From: Methanobacteriota archaeon
GTDB lineage: Archaea > Thermoplasmatota > Thermoplasmata > RBG-16-68-12
Length of the DNA: 5,535 nt
Assembly (NCBI GenBank): GCA_005878515.1
Contig: VBLZ01000092.1
Span: 1 to 5,535, forward strand
Reading direction: 5' to 3'
Under the pieces are notes generated by a model, which did not search any database, had not been told where the DNA came from, and was given only the letters and a program-made list of their open reading frames with translations. Shown here one piece after another: positions 1-5,535 of the stretch. Every line of letters begins with the position of its first letter. The stretch's first letter is position 1. A program made the position numbers and the translations under genes.

Positions 1-1476
1 AACATGTGGACGAACACGGCGGACGGCACGCACGGATGGGACTTCGTCGACGGCGACTCGAATCCGATGGACATCGATCCGTCCGGCACCTACCATGGGA
101 CGGGGGTCGCTGGCGTCATCGCCGCGATCACGGACAACGGCCAGGGAATCGCGGGGACCGCGCAGATCAGCGTGATCGCGCTCCGGGCCCTTGGCTCGAA
201 CGGTCAAGGCTCTTCCCTCAACACCTCGCAGGCGATCCGCTGGGCGGCGGACCAGGGCGCGAAGGTGATCAACCTCTCCCTCGGCACGAACGAGACGTTC
301 GTCGGGCCAACGGACATCCAGCTCGCCGTCAACTACGCGTGGTCCAAAGGCGCCCTGATCGTCGCCGCCGCGGGGAACTCCGGCACGTCGACACTCGACT
401 ACCCGGCCCGCCTCGCCAACGTCGTGTCGGTCGCCGCGATTGACGAGTCGGGCACTCGGGCTTCGTTCTCGAATTACGGCCCCGGGCTCGACCTCTCCGC
501 GCCAGGCACCCGGATCGTCACGCTGAGCGGCGGGAACAACCAACCGAACAACGTCCACTACCTCCAGGGGACCTCATTCTCCACGCCGTTCGTGACCGGC
601 GCGGCTGCGTTGATTCTCTCCGTGGACCCGACCCTCACGAACGTGGAGCTCTGGAACATCCTGAACAGCACTGCCGTCCAGCCGGCGGGCGCCCAGCGGC
701 CGTACAACCCGAACTACGGCTGGGGCGTCGTGAACGTCTGGAACGCAATCAACGCCCTGAGCCAGCCGTTCATCTCCGTGAACTCGTACCCCTCCTCGGT
801 CTCCAGCAGCTCGACGTTCGGGGTGACCTGGTCGATCCTCGGACCGACCGGAGTCGCTGTGACGGACACCCATGTCCTCTGGGGAACTGTCTCTGGGAGC
901 CTCGGCAATGCGAGCGCGGTCCAGTCCGGCCGGACGCATGATTCGTTCACGGCAAACGGCTTCTCGATGCCCTCGGGCGCAGGCGCCATGTACTTCAAGG
1001 TCGTCGCAACGGTGAATGGGACAACCTACACGTCACGGGAGTACACGGTTACCGCCTCGAGCCTTCCGGACTTCCTGTTCGTCCTGTACCAGCTCCTCGC
1101 CTCGAACCTCCTGTACCTGGCGTTGTTCATCCTCGTCCTAGCGGGAGTCGTGGCATTCATCCCGCAGCGCCGCGCCGCCCGGGCCCGTCGCGCGGCTGCC
1201 CGGCCCCTGACGTTGTACCCGCCGAGCTACTATGTCCAGGCCGCCCGACCGTCCCAGCCTCCACCCGTACCACAACCCACTCAAGTCGCCCCGTGGATCG
1301 AACCTCAGATGGCGGGCCCGCCGGCCGCGCCCACCCAGATCGCTCCCGCGGCCCAACCGGTCGCGTCGATTCCAATGGCGCAGCCTACCACCGTCAAGAA
1401 GCGCTGCCCGAGCTGCGGGACGATGGTCGCCGCGGACAACATGTTCTGCTTCTTCTGCGGGAACCGGTTCCGCTGA
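1..1476 (+). CDS. Membrane-anchored subtilisin-like serine protease (S8 family) with C-terminal zinc ribbon, 5' partial
   Basis: This is a secreted serine endopeptidase fragment. Numbering is from the ATG at base 4; the frame is already open at base 1, so the true start, signal peptide and catalytic Asp (DTG motif) lie upstream. Catalytic His31 is in HGTGVAG, the oxyanion Asn125 in AAAGNSG, and the nucleophile Ser191 in GTSFSTPFVTG, which replaces the usual GTSMATPHVAG. The catalytic domain ends near residue 250. A Ser/Thr/Val-rich, probably beta-sandwich domain follows (about 255-351). Next come one transmembrane helix (about 368-386), an arginine-rich stop-transfer stretch (389-399) and a Pro/Ala/Gln-rich linker (about 400-462). 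A zinc ribbon with Cys468, Cys471, Cys482 and Cys485 closes the protein at 490. The positive-inside rule puts the protease outside and the ribbon in the cytoplasm. The substrate is unknown. The family assignment is firm; the ribbon's role is not known. Confidence 0.95.
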   Translation, partial: NMWTNTADGTHGWDFVDGDSNPMDIDPSGTYHGTGVAGVIAAITDNGQGIAGTAQISVIALRALGSNGQGSSLNTSQAIRWAADQGAKVINLSLGTNETFVGPTDIQLAVNYAWSKGALIVAAAGNSGTSTLDYPARLANVVSVAAIDESGTRASFSNYGPGLDLSAPGTRIVTLSGGNNQPNNVHYLQGTSFSTPFVTGAAALILSVDPTLTNVELWNILNSTAVQPAGAQRPYNPNYGWGVVNVWNAINALSQPFISVNSYPSSVSSSSTFGVTWSILGPTGVAVTDTHVLWGTVSGSLGNASAVQSGRTHDSFTANGFSMPSGAGAMYFKVVATVNGTTYTSREYTVTASSLPDFLFVLYQLLASNLLYLALFILVLAGVVAFIPQRRAARARRAAARPLTLYPPSYYVQAARPSQPPPVPQPTQVAPWIEPQMAGPPAAPTQIAPAAQPVASIPMAQPTTVKKRCPSCGTMVAADNMFCFFCGNRFR

Positions 1477-1522
1477 GCGATCAACGACGTTCGAGCGGGT
1501 CCGGTTCTGGCGGTCCAGAGGG

Positions 1523-1535
1523 GGTCGCCGCGACC
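1523..1535. repeat. 13-base perfect palindrome in the convergent intergenic gap
   Basis: GGTCGCCGCGACC reads as an inverted repeat and can fold into a 5-bp stem with a 3-base loop. It lies between the stop of the protease gene (1476) and the stop of the methyltransferase gene on the opposite strand (1540). This is where a bidirectional terminator would be expected. No T-run follows on either strand, and archaeal termination usually relies on oligo-T, so the terminator role is speculative. In GC-rich DNA a palindrome of this length can occur by chance. Confidence 0.25.
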
Positions 1536-1539
1536 GCGG

Positions 1540-2550
1540 CTACGTCCCGTGCTTATAGAATTCGTACGCGGACATCGGCTTCGCGTAGTCGACCCGCCAC
1601 GTCCGGTCGACCGGGGCCTTCCCCAGAGCGCGGGCCATCTCCCGCACATGGACCGGCATCGAACCGCAGCACGAGCCGATGTAATTGATGCCGGCCGCGC
1701 GGGCCTCCGTCGCGAACGACCCCATAACCTTGCGGGAGAGGACGAGCGTCTCGGTCTCGTATGGGAATTCTTTCGTCGCAGTGAAATCGGGGATCCCCGG
1801 CGGCGTGCTGTACGCGGTCGGCTGACATGCGACGAACCCGGTCACCGCATGGCGCATTTCCCGCGCGAGGGGGAGGAGCAACAGGGGATTTCGGAGACAA
1901 TTCACCCCGACGATGTCTGCGCCGGCGTCTCGCAACGCGCGGGCGCACTCGGCCGGCGAATGCCCGTCATAGGACTTCGGATCCTTGTCGAACGACATCG
2001 TGACCATGGACGGCATCCCCGTCTTCTCGATCCGCTCCATGGCGAGGAGGGCTTCTCCGAGCCAGGAGAACGTCTCCGCGATCACGAAGTCTGGGTGTTC
2101 CTGGAGCTGGGCCTCCAGCTGCTCGTCGAATAGCCGACGCACCTTGTCCGAAGATCCCTTGTCCTTCGGATCGTACATCCACGTCAGGCTGAGGTTCGCC
2201 GCCACGAGCGCTCGATCGCCGGCGACCTCGCGCGCGAGGCGGACCGCGGCGCGGTTGATGTCGCGCACCCGGTTCGCGTACCCGACCGTCGCGAGTTTCT
2301 CTTTGCTCGCGTAGAAGGCGAGGGACTGCAGGACCTCCGCGCCCGCGTCGAGGAACTCTTGATGGAGCTCTTTCACCGCGGCCGGATGCTCGAGGACGAC
2401 TTCCGGCGTGAAGGGCCCAGGCTGAACGTAGCCTCGTTTCTCGAGCTCGAGCAGGTAACCGCCATCACCGAGGACGACGCCCTTCTCCAACTGCTCGAGG
2501 ATGCCCTTGTCCCGGGAATTCTTCCGCCGGCCTCCCCGACCCTCGGCCAC
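1540..2550 (-). CDS. BHMT-like homocysteine S-methyltransferase
   Basis: The predicted enzyme transfers a methyl group to homocysteine, forming methionine in the cytoplasm, and belongs to the zinc-dependent S-methyltransferase TIM-barrel family. The N-terminus closely matches animal betaine-homocysteine methyltransferase: KGILEQLEKG, GDGG with Asp29, LEKRGYVQPGPFTPE, EHPAAVKELHQEFL and FYAS. Zinc ligands are Cys218 (GVNC) and the pair Cys294-Cys295 (GSCCGS, a variant of the usual GGCC). Glu159 in IAETF matches the homocysteine-binding Glu of BHMT. At 336 residues it is shorter than human BHMT (406), and most of the C-terminal dimerisation arm is missing. Two positions of the betaine pocket differ (Phe47 for Trp, Thr160 for Tyr), so the methyl donor may not be glycine betaine. 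The GTG start at 2550 is chosen because homology begins soon after it and a TATA box sits 27 bases upstream, implying a leaderless mRNA. It is convergent with the protease gene and divergent from the oxidoreductase gene. Confidence 0.92.
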   Translation of the reverse strand: MAEGRGGRRKNSRDKGILEQLEKGVVLGDGGYLLELEKRGYVQPGPFTPEVVLEHPAAVKELHQEFLDAGAEVLQSLAFYASKEKLATVGYANRVRDINRAAVRLAREVAGDRALVAANLSLTWMYDPKDKGSSDKVRRLFDEQLEAQLQEHPDFVIAETFSWLGEALLAMERIEKTGMPSMVTMSFDKDPKSYDGHSPAECARALRDAGADIVGVNCLRNPLLLLPLAREMRHAVTGFVACQPTAYSTPPGIPDFTATKEFPYETETLVLSRKVMGSFATEARAAGINYIGSCCGSMPVHVREMARALGKAPVDRTWRVDYAKPMSAYEFYKHGT

Positions 2551-2573
2551 CTCCGCAGGAAGGGGGACCGCAG

Positions 2574-2585
2574 CTTATAGTTTGA
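2574..2585 (-). promoter_or_regulatory. Archaeal BRE/TATA promoter of the methyltransferase gene
   Basis: Read on the minus strand the site is TCAAACTATAAG: an A-rich BRE-like element followed directly by a TATA box. The TATA centre (about 2577) is 27 bases from the GTG start at 2550. That is the usual TATA-to-transcription-start distance in archaea, so the mRNA would begin at or next to the start codon. No purine-rich Shine-Dalgarno sequence precedes the GTG, which agrees with a leaderless transcript. The same A-rich/TATAA arrangement recurs before the gene at 4514. Confidence 0.65.
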
Positions 2586-2621
2586 TGGAGGCGCACGGAG
2601 CGACGCCACTAACGATACGTA
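2574..2621 (+). promoter_or_regulatory. Candidate promoter region for the FAD oxidoreductase gene
   Basis: Two AT-rich sites could serve the plus-strand gene. CTTATAGTTTG (2574-2584) overlaps the divergent TATA box and would place transcription start near 2604, leaving about 19 bases of leader before the GTG at 2623. ATACGTA (2615-2621) is weak, but it lies 26 bases before an in-frame GTG at 2644, which would give a leaderless mRNA from that second start. Neither start has a clear Shine-Dalgarno sequence. If the first site is used, the two divergent genes share one AT-rich core. Confidence 0.3.
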
Positions 2622-2622
2622 G

Positions 2623-4206
2623 GTGTCCCGCACTCCGCGGAACGTGGACGGAACATGGGACGCCATCATCGTCGGCGGTGGTCACAACGGCCTCGTCTCC
2701 GCGGGGTACCTCGCCAAGGCCGGATTGAAAGTCCTCGTCCTCGAACGACGACGAATCGTCGGAGGGGCCTGCATCACGGAAGAGGTCTTCCCCGGCGTCA
2801 AGTTCTCGCGGCTCGCGTATTCGGCGGGCTTGTTGCGGCCGGAGATCATTCGAGACCTCGACCTCGCGCGGTTCGGTTACGAGGTCCATGCGTTCGATCC
2901 TCAGTTCTTCCTGCCGTTTCCGGACGGCGACTCGATGCTCTTGTGGAACGACCCCAAGAGGAACGACAAGGAACTCGCGCGCTTCTCGAAGAAAGATGCC
3001 GCGGCCTATCCGAAGTACGTGGCCTTTTGGACCGACGTGATGGAACTCATCGAGGCGATGGTCCTCGAATCCCCGCCGCCGCTACGGGACTTGTTGGGGA
3101 TGTTCAAGGGGGCGGAAGCAGAGGAGCTGGCGAAGCGCCTGCTCCTGCAAAGCGCTGCGGATCTGCTCGACGAATTCTTCGAATGCGACGAGGTGAAGGC
3201 AATGCTCGCCACCGCCACGACGATCGGCCTCCCCGCCGGGCCCAAGACGCCCGGGACCGCCCTAATGCTCGGCCACATGCTGCTCCACGAGATCAACGGC
3301 GTCAAGCAGACCTTCGGATACTCGAAGGGCGGCATGGGCGGCATCTCCGCGGCGCTGGCGAAAGCGGCCGCCCATCACGGGGCCACAATCCAGACCTCGA
3401 CCGCGGTCCACCACATCCTCACGAACGACGGCAGAGCGACCGGCGTCGAGCTCGAGGATGGGAAGCGGGTGATGGCCCGGGTCGTCCTCGCGAACGTGGA
3501 CGTAAAGACGACGTTCGAGAAACTCGTCTCCCCGGACGCGGTAGACCCTGAGTTCCTCGCTCAGGTCCGCCGCATCAAGGCGACGGGCGTGGTGACGAAG
3601 GTGAACTGCGTCTTGAGCGAGCTCCCGGATTTCACGGCCCGACCCGGCAAGACGGTCCAGCCGCACCACCGAGGGTACCTGGACATCTGCCCGTCCGTCG
3701 ACTACCTCGAGCGGGCCTGGGACGATGCGAAGTGGGGCCGGCCTTCCGCCGAACCATTCCTCGATTGCGTCTTGCATTCCGTGACAGACCCGAGCCTCGC
3801 GCCACCCGGAAAGGTCACCCTGTCGATCTATTCCCAATACTCTCCATACCGACTCCGAGACGGACGCTGGGACGATCGCAAAGACGAGGTCGGCGACACA
3901 ATCCTGGAAACCCTCGCGCGGTTCGCACCCAACGTGACTCACTCTGTGGAAGACCGCGAGGTCATCTCACCGCTCGACATGGAACGAGAGTGGGGCCTCC
4001 CCGGGGGCTGCATCTACCAGACTGACATGACCCCGGACCAGCTGTTCTCCTTCCGACCGGTACCCGGATGGTCCGGCTATCGGACGCCCGTTCGGGGGCT
4101 GTACCTCTGCGGGAGCAGCGCGCATCCCGGCGGCGGCGTCACCGGGGCACCAGGTCGCAACGCGGCGATGGTCGTCCTCGAGGACTTCCCCGGACTTCGG
4201 GCGTGA
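2623..4206 (+). CDS. FAD-dependent oxidoreductase, PYROXD2 / phytoene-dehydrogenase-like family
   Basis: This is a complete flavoprotein of 527 residues, in the family that includes mitochondrial PYROXD2 and bacterial COG1233-type proteins. The N-terminal dinucleotide-binding fold has Gly18, Gly20 and Gly23 in GGGHNG, ends its second strand at Glu41 and continues with ERRRIVGGA (41-49). Further family landmarks are FSKKDAAAYPKY, GYSKGGMGG, QYSPYRL and GLPGGCI. The C-terminal FAD-binding segment (492-515) contains GSSAHPGGGVTGAPGRNAA. These match human PYROXD2 nearly block for block, so this subfamily fits better than true carotenoid desaturases. The substrate is unknown, and no carotenoid genes lie nearby. 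The GTG at 2623 directly follows an in-frame TAG, so the protein cannot start earlier; a GTG at 2644 would trim seven residues and still leave the FAD fold intact. A zinc-ribbon gene follows after 34 bases, probably in the same transcript. Confidence 0.93.
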   Translation: MSRTPRNVDGTWDAIIVGGGHNGLVSAGYLAKAGLKVLVLERRRIVGGACITEEVFPGVKFSRLAYSAGLLRPEIIRDLDLARFGYEVHAFDPQFFLPFPDGDSMLLWNDPKRNDKELARFSKKDAAAYPKYVAFWTDVMELIEAMVLESPPPLRDLLGMFKGAEAEELAKRLLLQSAADLLDEFFECDEVKAMLATATTIGLPAGPKTPGTALMLGHMLLHEINGVKQTFGYSKGGMGGISAALAKAAAHHGATIQTSTAVHHILTNDGRATGVELEDGKRVMARVVLANVDVKTTFEKLVSPDAVDPEFLAQVRRIKATGVVTKVNCVLSELPDFTARPGKTVQPHHRGYLDICPSVDYLERAWDDAKWGRPSAEPFLDCVLHSVTDPSLAPPGKVTLSIYSQYSPYRLRDGRWDDRKDEVGDTILETLARFAPNVTHSVEDREVISPLDMEREWGLPGGCIYQTDMTPDQLFSFRPVPGWSGYRTPVRGLYLCGSSAHPGGGVTGAPGRNAAMVVLEDFPGLRA

Positions 4207-4240
4207 TCGGAACCCGCGAGGCTTTTCGTCTGAGATTGCC

Positions 4241-4405
4241 ATGCCCATCGGGATGACGGCGGCGCCGAACGCGTCGAAACCGCTCCGAATCGTGGGACCG
4301 ACGACCGACGAGCCGTGCGATGTCTGCGGCGGCCCGACCTTCGAGCGGAACTGCAAGGTCATCTGCCTCCGATGCGGATACACGAGAGACTGCAGCGATC
4401 CGTGA
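4241..4405 (+). CDS. Small zinc-ribbon protein (54 aa)
   Basis: A short ORF from ATG 4241 to TGA 4403-4405 encodes 54 residues with a clear zinc-ribbon signature. Cys26-x2-Cys29 (CDVCGG) and Cys42-x2-Cys45 (CLRCGY) are the likely zinc ligands. Two more cysteines, Cys38 (NCKV) and Cys51 (RDCSDP), give six in the last 29 residues. The ending CLRCGYTRDCSDP resembles small single-domain zinc-ribbon proteins that are widespread in archaea and bacteria and mostly lack assigned functions. Residues 1-22 are probably flexible. There is no signal peptide or membrane helix, so it should be cytoplasmic. An ATG at 4253 is an alternative start and keeps all cysteines. The gene begins 34 bases after the oxidoreductase stop, with no TATA box seen in the gap, so co-transcription is likely. 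Protein or nucleic-acid binding is possible but not shown. Confidence 0.8.
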   Translation: MPIGMTAAPNASKPLRIVGPTTDEPCDVCGGPTFERNCKVICLRCGYTRDCSDP

Positions 4406-4472
4406 GTCGCGCGGCTCCCCGCCGGTTTCGACGGTTGCCGGGAACTTCGTCATTTGACGGATAATCTCACGA

Positions 4473-4485
4473 CAAAAGCTATAAC
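4473..4485 (+). promoter_or_regulatory. Archaeal BRE/TATA promoter of the 115-aa gene
   Basis: The site CAAAAGCTATAAC combines an A-rich BRE-like element with a TATA box centred near 4482, in an otherwise GC-rich stretch. Transcription should start near 4508, about six bases before the ATG at 4514, giving an almost leaderless mRNA. This makes ATG 4514 the natural start and argues against the in-frame TTG at 4454, which lies upstream of the TATA box. It also marks the downstream gene as a separate transcription unit from the oxidoreductase and zinc-ribbon pair. Confidence 0.65.
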
Positions 4486-4513
4486 CCCCCGCTCGCGTCC
4501 GCAGGGCTCGCCC

Positions 4514-4861
4514 ATGGCCGAGGGAGAGGCGATCACAACGCGAACGGACTTCGTCCGTCGCGCAATCCTCGAACGTCGCTATGAGCCCGATGCCTCGTAC
4601 GCCCAAGACCTCCTTGCGCTCGAGCGATTCCTCGCGAGCCGATCGGTCGGCATGGCCGAGTCGTTCGCGCTGTCCAATCTGCTGAGCCGGTACCCGAGGG
4701 AAGCCGAGGCGATTGCGAGGGAGCTTGGCGTCCGTCCGTTTGTCCCGCTCGAGGATGAGCGGGTGACCGCCCTGGTCGACGAACGGCTGCGCCTCGCGGA
4801 GAGCCGCCACCCGCTCCGGCGCCTACGACCCTCGGATCCCGTCAGCTTGTTCGAATTCTGA
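4514..4861 (+). CDS. Hypothetical small helical protein (115 aa)
   Basis: I do not recognise this family. The protein has no cysteine, no signal peptide and no membrane segment, and is rich in Arg, Glu, Leu and Ala, as expected for a soluble, mainly helical cytoplasmic protein. Likely helices cover about residues 10-22 (FVRRAILERR), 27-42 (YAQDLLALERFLAS), 45-69 (an AESFALSNLLSRYPREAEAIA core) and 80-95 (DERVTALVDERLRLAE). The tail is basic (RHPLRRLRP) and ends in the hydrophobic LFEF. ATG 4514 was chosen because a BRE/TATA element lies about 32 bases upstream; the in-frame TTG at 4454 would add 20 residues of unstructured sequence. Reality as a gene rests on the promoter, the long open frame and protein-like amphipathic composition. 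Function is unknown. Confidence 0.7.
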   Translation: MAEGEAITTRTDFVRRAILERRYEPDASYAQDLLALERFLASRSVGMAESFALSNLLSRYPREAEAIARELGVRPFVPLEDERVTALVDERLRLAESRHPLRRLRPSDPVSLFEF

Positions 4862-5068
4862 CGGCTTTGTTCGGCTGCGGCTAGGTAGCCTGAGTGCAAG
4901 AAAGCCCCGACGATGCGACTCGAAGGCGGGTTCATCCTCTTGGGTGGCAGACCGAGCTCATTCCTGATGCACAATATGTGAAAGATGGACCGAAGTGGCG
5001 CGTTGGTCGTCAGCTCTCGGCCTTGACGGCCCATTGCTCGAGGACAAGATCATCGTGCCGTTCGCAAG
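4862..5068. other. 207-base gap without a supported gene
   Basis: This stretch lies between the stop of the 115-aa gene and the stop of the minus-strand membrane protein gene, so it is a convergent gap. It contains a small inverted repeat, GGCTAGGTAGCC (4879-4890), 18 bases after the stop, which could form a 4-bp hairpin. A GTG-initiated frame (4894-5121) runs across it but looks low-complexity at its end and overlaps the opposite gene. No TATA box in good position, tRNA fold or T-run terminator was seen. At 207 bases the gap is long compared with the 63-base convergent gap at 1477-1539. Confidence 0.5.
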
Positions 5069-5497
5069 TCAATCCCCTGGTGGTGTCTCACCCCGCGCCT
5101 TCCAAACCGAAGCGGGGATGACGTACGGCGCTGCTAGGTCCACCCGGATATCCTTGAGCGTCTCCTCGTACTCTCTGGCCATCTCCTCCACCTTGACCTG
5201 GTCGCCCAAGAGGTCACGTTGCAGGTCGGCGATGAAGGAGATTTGGAGCGCAAGGTCCTTCGTCCTACCCCAGAGTTCCCAAGATACGCGGCTCAGAATC
5301 GCGGCGACAGTCGCCAACAAGAGCAATCGCGCGGTGAGAAAGACAGATCCTGCCAGCGTTGTGACAATCCAGGCGGCCAGCAGCAACTGGACCCCGTAAA
5401 ACAGCATGTTGATGGAAACGGATCCAAACCTCTCCAGAATCGCGAACTTGAGAACGATCCGAGCCAACCGAGGATTCCGTTCTACAAGATTCATCAC
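5069..5497 (-). CDS. Hypothetical two-helix membrane protein with coiled-coil-like tail, possibly 5' partial
   Basis: I do not recognise the family. From the GTG at 5497 the protein has 142 residues; an ATG follows as the second codon (5494) and is an equally good start. A basic amphipathic N-terminus (NPRLARIVLKFAILERFG) precedes two hydrophobic helices, about 27-48 and 50-68, joined by a very short turn, so they form a hairpin in the membrane. After Arg70 comes a charged helical region (about 78-119, DLQRDLLGDQVKVEEMAREYEETLKD in part) that could form a coiled coil, and then a proline-containing tail. Both ends should be cytoplasmic. The frame remains open upstream to the window edge without a stop, so the true start may lie outside. 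Only a weak TATA-like TTGTAC (around 5526) precedes the inner starts. Codon third positions look less GC-rich than in the other genes. Function is unknown. Confidence 0.72.
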   Translation of the reverse strand: MMNLVERNPRLARIVLKFAILERFGSVSINMLFYGVQLLLAAWIVTTLAGSVFLTARLLLLATVAAILSRVSWELWGRTKDLALQISFIADLQRDLLGDQVKVEEMAREYEETLKDIRVDLAAPYVIPASVWKARGETPPGD

Positions 5498-5535
5498 TTG
5501 ATCCGTGCGCTGCGCAGAGGAGCGTACAAGCAGGG

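Noticed and set aside
1549..2133. 194-residue plus-strand frame across the methyltransferase gene
   Set aside because: The opposite strand carries conserved zinc and substrate motifs throughout; this frame is Arg/His-rich shadow sequence without recognisable motifs.
3262..3942. 226-residue antisense frame within the oxidoreductase gene
   Set aside because: It lies wholly inside a gene with clear family motifs; its composition (Arg, Asp, Gly, His rich) is typical of a GC-rich shadow frame.
2623..4206. Assignment as phytoene desaturase or another carotenoid enzyme
   Set aside because: The motif blocks fit the PYROXD2-like subfamily better, and no carotenoid synthesis genes are present nearby.
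4139..4810. 223-residue minus-strand frame across the oxidoreductase end, zinc-ribbon gene and 115-aa gene
   Set aside because: It spans three better-supported plus-strand units, including a promoter and a six-cysteine zinc ribbon, and has no family features.
4879..4890. GGCTAGGTAGCC as a transcription terminator
   Set aside because: The possible stem is only 4-5 bp and no T-run follows, so it does not meet either bacterial or archaeal terminator expectations.
4928..4937. GGGTTCATCC, similar to a tRNA T-loop
   Set aside because: No matching T-stem partner follows, and no acceptor stem or anticodon arm could be placed around it.
4894..5121. 75-residue GTG-initiated plus-strand frame
   Set aside because: No promoter at the right distance, no recognised domain, and its end overlaps the coding part of the minus-strand membrane protein.
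1..5535. CRISPR array, insertion sequence, defence island or phage region
   Set aside because: No regularly spaced repeats, transposase or integrase motifs, terminal repeats or phage proteins were found on either strand.

Overview
The window is GC-rich chromosomal DNA, most likely from an archaeon and probably a member of the Thermoplasmatota. That is an inference from three things. A membrane-anchored subtilase ends in a cytoplasmic zinc ribbon. TATA boxes with A-rich upstream elements lie about 27-32 bases before start codons, without Shine-Dalgarno sequences. GTG starts are frequent. No rRNA, tRNA, CRISPR array, transposase or phage gene was seen.

Layout. Bases 1-1476 (+) hold the C-terminal part of a secreted S8 (subtilisin-like) protease. 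It runs catalytic domain, beta-rich domain, one transmembrane helix, proline-rich linker, four-cysteine zinc ribbon. The N-terminus with the catalytic Asp lies outside the window. After a 63-base convergent gap, 1540-2550 (-) encodes a homocysteine S-methyltransferase closely resembling betaine-homocysteine methyltransferase (BHMT). It lacks most of the C-terminal dimerisation arm and has two changes in the betaine pocket. A 72-base divergent promoter region separates it from 2623-4206 (+), a complete FAD-dependent oxidoreductase of the PYROXD2 / phytoene-dehydrogenase-like family. Just downstream, 4241-4405 (+) encodes a 54-residue zinc-ribbon protein with six cysteines, probably co-transcribed with the oxidoreductase. 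A clear TATA box precedes 4514-4861 (+), a small soluble helical protein of unknown function. A 207-base stretch (4862-5068) holds no supported gene. The right end (5069-5497, -) encodes a two-helix membrane protein with a coiled-coil-like tail, whose reading frame stays open to the window edge.

How the genes relate. This is not an obvious pathway operon. The methyltransferase and oxidoreductase are divergent neighbours and could share regulation, but nothing in the sequence proves a joint pathway. The most useful points are the unlisted zinc-ribbon gene, the altered BHMT active site, the protease that spans the membrane to a cytoplasmic zinc ribbon, and the leaderless-type promoters, which help decide start codons. 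I found no convincing evidence of a wholly new multi-gene system.
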